A DNA stretch of 64,000 nt from JANSWY01 sp965267245 (GTDB taxonomy: Bacteria; Bacteroidota; Bacteroidia; Cytophagales; Cyclobacteriaceae): assembly GCA_965267245.1 (NCBI GenBank), contig OZ253939.1:5022001-5086000 (forward strand), in the 5' to 3' direction. Each line of letters opens with the position of its first letter. Position 1 is the stretch's first letter. Of the stretch, positions 35,844 through 43,511 are shown one piece after another. The position numbers and the translations under genes were made by a program. The notes under the pieces were generated by a model. That model was not told where the DNA came from. It saw only the letters and a program-made list of their open reading frames with translations, and made no database searches.

Positions 35844-37132
35844 TAGTCATTCCATTTTTTTAGAACAATAACACTGTTCACATCTCCAAAGCCAAAATTA
35901 GCTTTTATTATAAAATTTATATCAACATTTTGAGATTGAGTTGGGATTTTTTCTTTTGAAATGGTGGCTGCCACCTGTGGATGTACTTCCTCACAGTTAA
36001 TGGTAGGGTGTATGAATCCATGATGCATTTGTAGAATAGAAGCAACAGATTCTATACTTCCAGCTCCGGCGATACAATGACCAATCATTGATTTCGTGGA
36101 GTTGATGTAAGGGAATTCGTCACCAGATAGATCCAATGCTTCCGACCAGTTTTTTACTTCCAGCGGATCAGCCATTGTGGAGGTAAGGTGACCCGATATA
36201 AGGTCAATTTCTTTTGGTGATATGCCAGATTGTTTGATTGTAGATTTAATCAAACTCTGTACAGCCGTTGGGTTTGGTGCCGTCATTGTTCCGCCTGACC
36301 TTTGACCTCCGGAATTAATTCCCCCACCAATGATTTCAGCATAGATTTTGGCACCTCTATTTTGTGCGCTTTCAAGACTTTCTAAAATCAAAGCGCCACC
36401 ACCTGCACCAGGTACAAAGCCAGCTGACGACTCACTTAGAGGTCTTGAACCTTTTGTTGGATGATCATTACTATCCCTACAGAGGACTCTCAATGCATCA
36501 AAAGCACCCCAAATATACCTGCCTTCTCCTTCGCTACTTCCGCAAAGCATTTTTTCCGCTATACCATTTTTGATATACTCATAACCTAAAACAATTGCCT
36601 CTGTTCCTGTGCTACATGCGGAGGAATTTGAGACGGCTCTGTTACCAAGTCCCAGTATTTGGGTAAGGTAAGCTGCTGCCCCACTGTTCATTGATTGTGT
36701 ACTGGACCAGGTTCCAAGCCTCCTGGTACGTCCACTGTCGATCATATTTATTTTCTCACCAACAAAGCTGTCTAGCCCCAGTGCTCCGGCTCCAAAAACT
36801 AGCCCTGTGTCAGTATGTAAAGTTTCCGGATCAAATTCCAATCCAGCGTCATTCCATGCTTCTACACCTGCAAGACATCCGTATATTACTCCACTATTCT
36901 CAATTTTTGCGGCAATTAACTCAGGAAGAAGTTGACGTTTGTAATCATCTGAAATATTAGGTGTACCAGCAATTTGGCAGCTGAAGCTTAGATCTTTCAA
37001 GTCTTCGCGAAATGAGATTCCTGAAGTTCCATTCCTCAGAGATTCCAGAAACTCACTCACTCCTGTTCCATTTGGTGAAACAACTCCTAATCCAGTGATT
37101 ACAACTCTTCTATTTTCTAAAGTCATTGGCAT
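35843..37132 (-). CDS. Beta-ketoacyl-ACP synthase (FabF-like)
   Basis: A 429-residue condensing enzyme with the thiolase fold. The catalytic triad is visible: Cys173 in SSACSTGTEAI, His315 in SGHLTSTMADPLE (normally HGTGTxxGD) and His352 in KSMIGHCIAGAG. VITGLGVVSPNGTG opens the fold. The Leu-Thr-Ser change after the first active-site His marks it as a specialised member. It overlaps the dehydratase gene by about 15-23 bases, depending on which of two ATGs (37132 or 37126) is used. It probably extends acyl chains bound to the neighbouring ACP. Confidence 0.9.
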   Translation of the reverse strand: MPMTLENRRVVITGLGVVSPNGTGVSEFLESLRNGTSGISFREDLKDLSFSCQIAGTPNISDDYKRQLLPELIAAKIENSGVIYGCLAGVEAWNDAGLEFDPETLHTDTGLVFGAGALGLDSFVGEKINMIDSGRTRRLGTWSSTQSMNSGAAAYLTQILGLGNRAVSNSSACSTGTEAIVLGYEYIKNGIAEKMLCGSSEGEGRYIWGAFDALRVLCRDSNDHPTKGSRPLSESSAGFVPGAGGGALILESLESAQNRGAKIYAEIIGGGINSGGQRSGGTMTAPNPTAVQSLIKSTIKQSGISPKEIDLISGHLTSTMADPLEVKNWSEALDLSGDEFPYINSTKSMIGHCIAGAGSIESVASILQMHHGFIHPTINCEEVHPQVAATISKEKIPTQSQNVDINFIIKANFGFGDVNSVIVLKKWND

Positions 37133-37568
37133 TTGTCAACATTCCCGAGAATTCACCTTTACAAACCTCTTTTCCTGAATTCTGGTTATAACAACTGATT
37201 TTACATTTCAGCTTTCCAAACCTAAAATATACTTTCTCTGCGGATACCAATAGCTTATCCCCTGGAAAGGATGGCGCAAGGTAATCTACATGAGATGAGG
37301 TGAAAACAGGAAGAATAGGTTCCAAAGATTTCTGCGAAGATAATAAATGAAGACCAAACGAAACCAACCCAATTTGAGCCATTATTTCAGTAATAATTAC
37401 TCCAGGAGTAACTGGTTGCCCAGGAAAGTGCCCCTGATAGAAGTATTCATCTTTTTTAAGCGTGTAACTACCGGATATGCCAGTTTCTGAAACCCCTGAA
37501 ATTTCATCAACAAATAAAAATGGTGCTTTATAAGGAAGTGCCTTTAATATGTAATCAAATCTATCCAT
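37110..37568 (-). CDS. FabZ/FabA-like 3-hydroxyacyl-ACP dehydratase
   Basis: A 152-residue hot-dog-fold enzyme. The catalytic His47 lies in YQGHFPGQPVTPGV and the acidic partner Glu61 in IITEIMAQ, with the LPYKAPFLFVDEI N-terminus typical of FabZ. It would remove water from 3-hydroxyacyl-ACP. Its start overlaps the SDR gene stop by one base and its end overlaps the ketosynthase start, so translation of all three is probably coupled. Confidence 0.88.
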   Translation of the reverse strand: MDRFDYILKALPYKAPFLFVDEISGVSETGISGSYTLKKDEYFYQGHFPGQPVTPGVIITEIMAQIGLVSFGLHLLSSQKSLEPILPVFTSSHVDYLAPSFPGDKLLVSAEKVYFRFGKLKCKISCYNQNSGKEVCKGEFSGMLTNANDFRK

Positions 37569-38344
37569 TAAATAAAGTGCTCCCCTCCATCAACATGGAT
37601 AATGCTTCCATTTATCCAGGAAGCTTCTTCTCTAGAAAGTAAATAAACAGCATCTGCTACATTTTCAGGAGAGGTGATTCTACTGTTTGGGTTTCTTTTT
37701 TTAGCACCTTCCAGTAACTGATCACTTCCTGGTATCAACCTGAGAGATGGTGTGTCGGTAACACCAGCTTGTATGGCATTTACCTGGATGCCCATGGGGG
37801 CTAATTCTACGGAAAGGTACTTCACCATTGTTTCCAGGGCAGCCTTCGCCATTCCAACTGCTCCATACCCTGACCAGTATTTATTGTTACCTTCTGATGT
37901 CAAAGCCAGGACCCTTGCCCCATTCATTAGCATTTTTTGCTTTCTTAAATGCTGGATCCATGACAGGAGATTCGAACACATTGAGTTGATAGTGAGCGAA
38001 ATGTCAGCTTCACTCAATTCTGGGCCATCGTCGTTTACAAGAGGCTTAAGGTTTCCTCTTGAGAGAGAATGTATCAGGACATCTATGGATTCTTCTTTTG
38101 GCAATGAATCTTGGATTAAGGAAATAGTTTCAGAGATTTTCTCCGGATTAGTAGCATCAATATTAAATGAAGAAAACGCTGGAGCTACTTTTCTGATTTC
38201 ATCAAATTCTTTTTCTATACTTTCCAGAACTGACCTTCTATCACGATGTATAATGAAGATGGAAAACCCCTTTTGACCAAGCTTTTTTGCGCTAGCAAGA
38301 CCAATCCCAGTGGATCCCCCAATTATTAATGCATGTTTATTCAT
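37568..38344 (-). CDS. SDR-family enoyl-ACP reductase (FabL-like)
   Basis: A 258-residue short-chain dehydrogenase. The nucleotide loop is IIGGSTGIGLASA. The active-site region reads TSEGNNKYWSGYGAVGMAKAALE, with Tyr-x(6)-Lys spacing (Y-GAVGMA-K), and the C-terminal part (VELAPMGIQVNAIQAGVTDTPSL, then IHVDGG) is close to Bacillus FabL. Enoyl reduction is therefore more likely than FabG-type ketoreduction, although either is possible for a cluster lacking another obvious ketoreductase. It lies 3 bases after the GNAT gene. Confidence 0.75.
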   Translation of the reverse strand: MNKHALIIGGSTGIGLASAKKLGQKGFSIFIIHRDRRSVLESIEKEFDEIRKVAPAFSSFNIDATNPEKISETISLIQDSLPKEESIDVLIHSLSRGNLKPLVNDDGPELSEADISLTINSMCSNLLSWIQHLRKQKMLMNGARVLALTSEGNNKYWSGYGAVGMAKAALETMVKYLSVELAPMGIQVNAIQAGVTDTPSLRLIPGSDQLLEGAKKRNPNSRITSPENVADAVYLLSREEASWINGSIIHVDGGEHFI

Positions 38345-38347
38345 TGT

Positions 38348-39472
38348 CTAAACGCTTTTAATGAAACACCGTCTTCTGATATTATTCTCGTCAATGTGTT
38401 CATCAAACTCTTGCCACAAATTAAGTACATTAAAATTATTTTCCAGCATCGGTCCTGTCGCGGCAGTTTTAACTCCATTTTTTATATAGGCTTCAAAAAG
38501 TTGATGAAAAATCAAAACATTTACGCCAAGCTTTTGGTAGTCTGGGTCAACAGCAATTAGAAATAAATCCATGTCATCATTACTTCTTAATGCCTTCAAA
38601 ACATGTATAAACCCAAATGGGAATAAGTTGCCTTTGGCCTTATTAAGTGCTTTGGAAAAGGAGGGGAGTGAAATAGCGAACCCCACTACTGTATCATTTT
38701 CATCTACAATAATGCTGACATATTCTTTTCTGATAAACCCAAAATACTGGTCGATGTAATATTCAATTTGCTTATCTGACAATTTGTGATAGCCATATAA
38801 TCCATCATAGGCTTTATTGAGTAGGTTGAAGACTCCTTCACCATACGGGAGAAGTGCCTTGCTATTTTTAGCTTCGACAGGTTTGAATTTGAATCTGTTT
38901 CTGACGAATTGTGCAGACCTGGCAAGTCTTTTAGGCATTTCATTAGGAATATTCCCTCTTACCTCCACCCAATCACAGGCCTTTTCAAATCCTTTTTTCT
39001 CAAAAAAATCTTTGTAATAGGGAAAATTATAGATTGTAGCTTGTGTAGCCAATTTATCATAACCTTCGATCAATGTTCCTTCAAAATCCAGGTCTGTAAA
39101 CCCAAGTGGACCGTGGATCTGTTTTGCATTGTGTTTTCTGGCATACTCTTCCACCAAATAAATGAGTTTTTCAAATACCTCATAATCTTCGGTAAAATCA
39201 ATCCAACCAAATCTTACTTTTTGTTCATTTGAAAGCTCCTCTTTATGAACAATCGCAGCAACTCTCCCTACTATTTCGTCATTTCTTGTGACCAGATATA
39301 ACTCAGCTTCACAGTTTTCGAATGCTGGATTCTTTTTTTGATTGAATGTGCCCAGTTCAAAACTTTTCAGCGGGACAACAAAATTCGGATTGCCCTTATA
39401 TAGGTCAATTTGGAACTGAACAAAAGCCTTTAATTGCTTTTTGCCGGATACTTTTTCAACTGATAATGACAT
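38348..39472 (-). CDS. GNAT-like acyltransferase, candidate bacterial ceramide synthase
   Basis: A 374-residue protein without signal peptide, related to GNAT N-acyltransferases. Two acyltransferase-like halves can be seen (about 1-185, with VGRVAAIVHKE; about 190-374, with VGFAISLPSF and LFLIAVDPDYQKLGVNVLIFHQLF). Proteins of this kind near serine palmitoyltransferase genes include the Caulobacter ceramide synthase bCerS, which N-acylates the long-chain base. The position here, third in an operon led by an SPT-like enzyme and an extended SDR, supports that job. This is inference by context, not by catalytic residues. Confidence 0.65.
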   Translation of the reverse strand: MSLSVEKVSGKKQLKAFVQFQIDLYKGNPNFVVPLKSFELGTFNQKKNPAFENCEAELYLVTRNDEIVGRVAAIVHKEELSNEQKVRFGWIDFTEDYEVFEKLIYLVEEYARKHNAKQIHGPLGFTDLDFEGTLIEGYDKLATQATIYNFPYYKDFFEKKGFEKACDWVEVRGNIPNEMPKRLARSAQFVRNRFKFKPVEAKNSKALLPYGEGVFNLLNKAYDGLYGYHKLSDKQIEYYIDQYFGFIRKEYVSIIVDENDTVVGFAISLPSFSKALNKAKGNLFPFGFIHVLKALRSNDDMDLFLIAVDPDYQKLGVNVLIFHQLFEAYIKNGVKTAATGPMLENNFNVLNLWQEFDEHIDENNIRRRCFIKSV

Positions 39473-39477
39473 TTCCG

Positions 39478-40443
39478 CTAAAGTAGCTTATTTGATTTGT
39501 AATAAAGATAAGTTTCATTAAAACCCTCCAGAAGAGAGTATTTGATTAGGAGAGGATGTTGGGTTCTTTCCGCTGAAAAGTCATGGTCCCAATCTTTACT
39601 AATCTCAAAGTACTTTTCACTTGTAATGGGAGGAGTAATATTTAATAGATTACAGAAAAAAGTGATGAAACCAAAAATGCTCCTTGCCAAAAATTGCGGT
39701 ATGGGAATAACAATTGGTTTTCTGCCGACAGTTTCTCCAGTAACTGCCGAAATCTGCTTGTGAGAATAGACATTGCCATCATCCAGGTGAACTGTTAGGT
39801 TTTTAGCAGTAGTCGAAAGCCTTTCGACATTTCGTGCAACATCTTCGGCGTGTATCATAGTTACTTTCTGAGAAGATGGATTAAACCTTGGATATAACTT
39901 TAGTCGAACTGATTTGAAAAGAGGTCTAAATGAACTGTCACCAGGTCCATAAATAGCGGTTGGGCGAAATATCAGGTAGTCGAATGGATAGGACTTTAAC
40001 ACTTCCTCTGCCTGAAGTTTACTTTTGCCATAATGAGAGACTGGACCCTCATAACTAACGGGTCCTAAAGCTGCCATAGATGAAATAAGAACTACTTTGC
40101 CATTTTCAGACAGAAGTTGTGATTCCTTTAATGCCTCACATAGGTTTCTTGTAAGTCCCACATTTACATCATAGAACTTTTTGGACTTAATGCTATGAGT
40201 TAATGCGGCATTATGAATGACTATGTCATGGGTGCCAAATTGTTCCCATAATTCTGAAAATTTTTCGGTAAGCGCCTGAACGTTGTTATAATTCAGTACC
40301 TGAAATGTACAGTCCGAAGAATTAATTTTTGAAAGGTCCGCGCCTTCCCTGTGTCCTGCGATTACTTGATGCTGTTTATCAATAAATAAACGAACAAGGT
40401 GGCTTCCGAGAAACCCATTGGCACCAGTAACTAATACCCTCAA
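39478..40443 (-). CDS. NAD-dependent epimerase/dehydratase-type SDR, candidate 3-ketosphinganine reductase
   Basis: A 321-residue extended short-chain dehydrogenase. The Rossmann loop is VTGANGFLGSHLVRLF, and the catalytic Ser-Ser (LISSMAALGP) and YGKSKLQAE (YxxxK) are intact. In Caulobacter the reductase of ceramide synthesis, CerR, is of the epimerase/dehydratase class and adjoins spt; here the gene lies 6 bases after the SPT-like gene. I infer reduction of the 3-keto long-chain base (or 3-keto-capnine). A sugar epimerase role cannot be excluded, since glycosyltransferase genes lie beyond. Confidence 0.7.
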   Translation of the reverse strand: MRVLVTGANGFLGSHLVRLFIDKQHQVIAGHREGADLSKINSSDCTFQVLNYNNVQALTEKFSELWEQFGTHDIVIHNAALTHSIKSKKFYDVNVGLTRNLCEALKESQLLSENGKVVLISSMAALGPVSYEGPVSHYGKSKLQAEEVLKSYPFDYLIFRPTAIYGPGDSSFRPLFKSVRLKLYPRFNPSSQKVTMIHAEDVARNVERLSTTAKNLTVHLDDGNVYSHKQISAVTGETVGRKPIVIPIPQFLARSIFGFITFFCNLLNITPPITSEKYFEISKDWDHDFSAERTQHPLLIKYSLLEGFNETYLYYKSNKLL

Positions 40444-40449
40444 ACCAAA

Positions 40450-41661
40450 CTAAGCACTTTTTGCAGGTTTCATCAATTCAACCCCCAGGTTTTTAGCAAC
40501 CTTGTAAATCTTATTGATTGCTGTTTCTATTTGTTCGGTTGTATGAGTCGCCATCAGGCTAAACCGGATCAATGAATCACCCGGGGCAACAGCTGGAGGT
40601 ACTACCGGATTCACGAAAACACCTTCTTCCAGTAATTGGGTTGTCAGCATAAATGTTTTTTCCTGATTTCTAATATAGATTGGAATTATTGGTGTTTCAG
40701 AATCACCTGTATCAAATCCCAAATGACTCAATAAGTCCTGAGCAAATTTAGTATTCTCCCATAGTTTTTTGATCATATTATCATTACTCTCAATTAGGTC
40801 GAGAGCTGCGAGTGCTGAGGCTGCTGAAGCAGGTGTTATACTGGCACTAAATATCAATGATCTTGCATGATGTCTAAGGTAAGAGATGGTATCATTGTCA
40901 CTCGCCACAAACCCACCAATTGAAGCAAGGGATTTGCTGAAGGTACCGCTGATAATATCAACCTTATCGTCTAGTCCGAAATGTGAAGCTGTTCCTCTAC
41001 CATTTTTACCCAGGACTCCAATAGCATGTGCGCAATCTGTCATAACCACGGCCTGGTATTTTTCAGCTAGCTCTACTAATTCAGGCAATTTAACTATATC
41101 ACCTTCCATACTGAATACACCATCTACCACAATCAGTTTAAACGCATCTTGAGGAATATGTTTAAGTTTAGACTCCAATGATCTCATATCATTATGTCTG
41201 AACATAACGGCATTTGCCTGAGACAATCTGGCGCCCTCGATGATTGAAGCATGGTTCAATCGATCCATTATTATGTAATCTCCCCGATGGGTAATAGCAG
41301 GAATCACTCCTACATTTACCTGAAAACCTGTACTGAAAACAATTGCATCTTCTTTGTTAAGAAATCTGGCTAATCTGTTTTCTAGTTCCACATGCAAATC
41401 AATAGTACCATTTAGGAATCTGGAACCAGCACAGCCTGATCCATACTTTTCTAATGCACGAATTGACTGCTCCTTGATATAAGGATGATTCGTAAGACCT
41501 AGATAGCTATTGGAACCAAACATCATGGCCTTTTTTCCGTAGATTTCTATTTCCGTGCCTTGCTCGGAATTGATCTCTCTGAAAAATGGATAGAAGCCTT
41601 GTTGTTTGATGATTTGTGGTTCCTTATACTGACTGGTTCTCTCCTTTAGTATGTTCCTCAT
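40450..41661 (-). CDS. Serine palmitoyltransferase/cysteate acyltransferase-like alpha-oxoamine synthase
   Basis: A 403-residue PLP enzyme. The PLP Lys is Lys243 in GTFSKSLASIGG, the ring-stacking His137 lies in LNHASIIEG, and Asp209/His212 in TDCAHAIG. KYGSGCAGSRFLNGTIDLH matches bacterial SPTs of Bacteroides and Sphingobacterium closely. The family condenses serine with acyl-CoA or acyl-ACP to 3-ketosphinganine. In sulfonolipid makers a near-identical enzyme uses cysteate to make 3-keto-capnine, and sequence reading cannot separate the two. It is the first gene of the eight-gene lipid operon, divergent from a glycosyltransferase. Confidence 0.88.
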   Translation of the reverse strand: MRNILKERTSQYKEPQIIKQQGFYPFFREINSEQGTEIEIYGKKAMMFGSNSYLGLTNHPYIKEQSIRALEKYGSGCAGSRFLNGTIDLHVELENRLARFLNKEDAIVFSTGFQVNVGVIPAITHRGDYIIMDRLNHASIIEGARLSQANAVMFRHNDMRSLESKLKHIPQDAFKLIVVDGVFSMEGDIVKLPELVELAEKYQAVVMTDCAHAIGVLGKNGRGTASHFGLDDKVDIISGTFSKSLASIGGFVASDNDTISYLRHHARSLIFSASITPASAASALAALDLIESNDNMIKKLWENTKFAQDLLSHLGFDTGDSETPIIPIYIRNQEKTFMLTTQLLEEGVFVNPVVPPAVAPGDSLIRFSLMATHTTEQIETAINKIYKVAKNLGVELMKPAKSA

Positions 41662-41845
41662 TATCGAAATGATTAGGAAAATTCTTAAATGATTTTCAAA
41701 AAAAACGTTGATTCATTCTTAATGATCAAAAGAAATTGAATCTTTGTATCAATTTTGACAATCAATAACTAAGCTAGCAAAATTAAGAAACACTTTGAAT
41801 ACAACGAGTGAATCTTTGAATTATTTGCAAAATTGAGAGAAATTA

Positions 41846-42583
41846 ATGTTGAACGGCAAAAAAGTTGTAGTCATTCTTCCGGCATATAATGCTGAAAAAA
41901 CACTTGAAAAAACAATAGCAGCAGTACCCAAAGGAATAGTTGATGAATTTGTACTTGTTGATGACAACAGTACAGATAATACTTTCGAACTTTCACAAAG
42001 ACTAGGTCTGATCACCATTAAGCACGAAGTTAATCGTGGTTATGGTGGGAATCAGAAGTCCTGCTATCAGAAAGCATTAGAAATTGGTGCTGATATAGTG
42101 ATCATGCTTCATCCGGATTATCAATATGAACCTAAACTTGTTCCGGCAATGGCTGGCATGATTGCGTCGGGCGTATATGATGTGGTTTTAGCTTCAAGAA
42201 TATTAGGTTCCGGTGCATTGAAAGGAGGTATGCCTTTATACAAATTTATTGCTAATAGAATGCTCACCTTATTCGAAAACATTCTATTGGGGTTAAAATT
42301 AAGTGAATACCACACAGGCTACAGGGCTTTTAGCGCGGAAGCCATTAATGATATAGCCATTGAAGCGAATAGCGATGATTTTGTATTTGACAATCAAATG
42401 ATCGCCCAACTTCACTATAAAGGGAAGCACTTCGGAGAAATAAGTTGTCCAACAAAGTATTTTGCTGAAGCCTCGTCTATTAATTTTAGAAGGTCCATGA
42501 CATATGGTTTTGGTGTTTTAGGTACTTCTGTTCAATATCGACTACAGAAGTGGGGATTGTGGAAATTTCAATATTTCAAATAG
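41846..42583 (+). CDS. Family 2 glycosyltransferase (dolichyl-phosphate-mannose-synthase-like)
   Basis: A 245-residue GT-A enzyme beginning VVVILPAYNAEKTLEKTI, with the nucleotide motif LVDDNSTDNT and the metal-binding motif MLHPDYQYEP in place of DxD-type DADLQ. LASRILGSGALKGGMPLYK and a YHTGYRAFS stretch place it with DPM1/DPG-synthase-like enzymes that load a sugar on a polyprenyl phosphate. There are no long C-terminal membrane segments. It is divergent from the lipid operon over a 184-base spacer, and its stop is next to the start of the following transferase. Confidence 0.85.
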   Translation: MLNGKKVVVILPAYNAEKTLEKTIAAVPKGIVDEFVLVDDNSTDNTFELSQRLGLITIKHEVNRGYGGNQKSCYQKALEIGADIVIMLHPDYQYEPKLVPAMAGMIASGVYDVVLASRILGSGALKGGMPLYKFIANRMLTLFENILLGLKLSEYHTGYRAFSAEAINDIAIEANSDDFVFDNQMIAQLHYKGKHFGEISCPTKYFAEASSINFRRSMTYGFGVLGTSVQYRLQKWGLWKFQYFK

Positions 42584-42584
42584 G

Positions 42585-43511
42585 TTGAACAACAAGGTAA
42601 TTTCAATCGGCCTTGGGACATACAAACGTCCAAAAATGCTTTTAGAGTCACTTTCTTCACTGATGGCTCTCAAAGCTCCAGGTGACTGTAAAGTAGAAAT
42701 TATCCTTTGTGACAATGATCTCGACAAAAGTGCAGCATCAATCATAGAGAGCTTTAAATTTCAATCATATCCAATAACGTATATTGTTGAACCTAGAAAG
42801 GGGATCGTGTTTATGCGGAATCGTATCATAGATCAGGCGATTACAAATGAATCTGATTTTCTTGCATTTATTGATGATGATGAGATAGCCGATCCAAATT
42901 GGTTATTGAACCTGTATGGAGGGATGCTGAAATACAAGGCTGATGTTGCAGCTGGCTTTGCAGATCAAAAACTTCCTATCAATGCTCCCAACTGGGCCAG
43001 ACAAAGTAATTTTTTCAAGTTGTCCACATATCCAACAGGCACCTTGCGAGAATCAGCCAGTACCAGAAATGTGTTGTTCAATATGAGCCTTTGCCGTGAA
43101 TTGGGATTGCGTTTCCATGAAAGGCTAAATCTCGTTGGATCCTCTGATACTTTCTTTTTTGAAGAAGCCCACAAGAAAGGTTCAAAAATAGTTTGGATTG
43201 ATGAGGCCTTAGTCTCTGAAACCCTTCCGCTATCAAGAGTGACCGAAAAATGGGTGTGGAATAGAGCTTTTCGTCATGGAAACTCCAGAGTGGTCCGGCA
43301 AAGGATTAGAAAGGGGAATCCTGGAGCCTTTCAGCTTTTACCTCTTGCTTGTTTAAAAATAATAACCGGTGGATTAGAATGGCTCTTGTTTTTTTGGAAT
43401 GGTAAAGTGCATCGTATTGGAAAATTCAAAAGAATTTGTACAGGTTTTGGGATGCTATCAGCAATATTCGGTTTCACATACCAAGAGTATAAAAGGACTC
43501 ATGGGCATTAA
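42585..43511 (+). CDS. Family 2 glycosyltransferase (TTG start)
   Basis: A 308-residue GT-A enzyme. VISIGLGTYKRPKMLLESL opens the fold, EIILCDNDLDKSA gives the nucleotide-binding part and LAFIDDDEIADPNW the metal-binding DDD. The C-terminus has a hydrophobic helix (about 255-270). The start is TTG at 42585: the next ATG lies inside the first beta-strand motif and would remove it. It follows the preceding stop by one base, so the two are translated together. The acceptor is unknown. Confidence 0.8.
   Translation: MNNKVISIGLGTYKRPKMLLESLSSLMALKAPGDCKVEIILCDNDLDKSAASIIESFKFQSYPITYIVEPRKGIVFMRNRIIDQAITNESDFLAFIDDDEIADPNWLLNLYGGMLKYKADVAAGFADQKLPINAPNWARQSNFFKLSTYPTGTLRESASTRNVLFNMSLCRELGLRFHERLNLVGSSDTFFFEEAHKKGSKIVWIDEALVSETLPLSRVTEKWVWNRAFRHGNSRVVRQRIRKGNPGAFQLLPLACLKIITGGLEWLLFFWNGKVHRIGKFKRICTGFGMLSAIFGFTYQEYKRTHGH

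Noticed and set aside
35026..41661. Aryl-polyene or flexirubin pigment cluster
   Set aside because: KS, DH, ACP and transferase fit in part, but no ammonia-lyase, chain-length-factor pair, AMP ligase or export genes are present. The SPT-like, SDR and GNAT genes instead point to sphingoid lipids.
40450..41661. 8-amino-7-oxononanoate synthase (BioF) or glycine C-acetyltransferase (Kbl)
   Set aside because: Same superfamily, but the YGSGCAGSRFLNG stretch and the GVLGKNGRGTASHFG segment are typical of bacterial SPT, and no biotin or threonine pathway genes adjoin.
41662..41845. Bacteroidota promoter elements between the lipid operon and the glycosyltransferase genes
   Set aside because: Near-matches to TAnnTTTG were seen but none paired with a correctly spaced TTTG on either strand, so no site is called.
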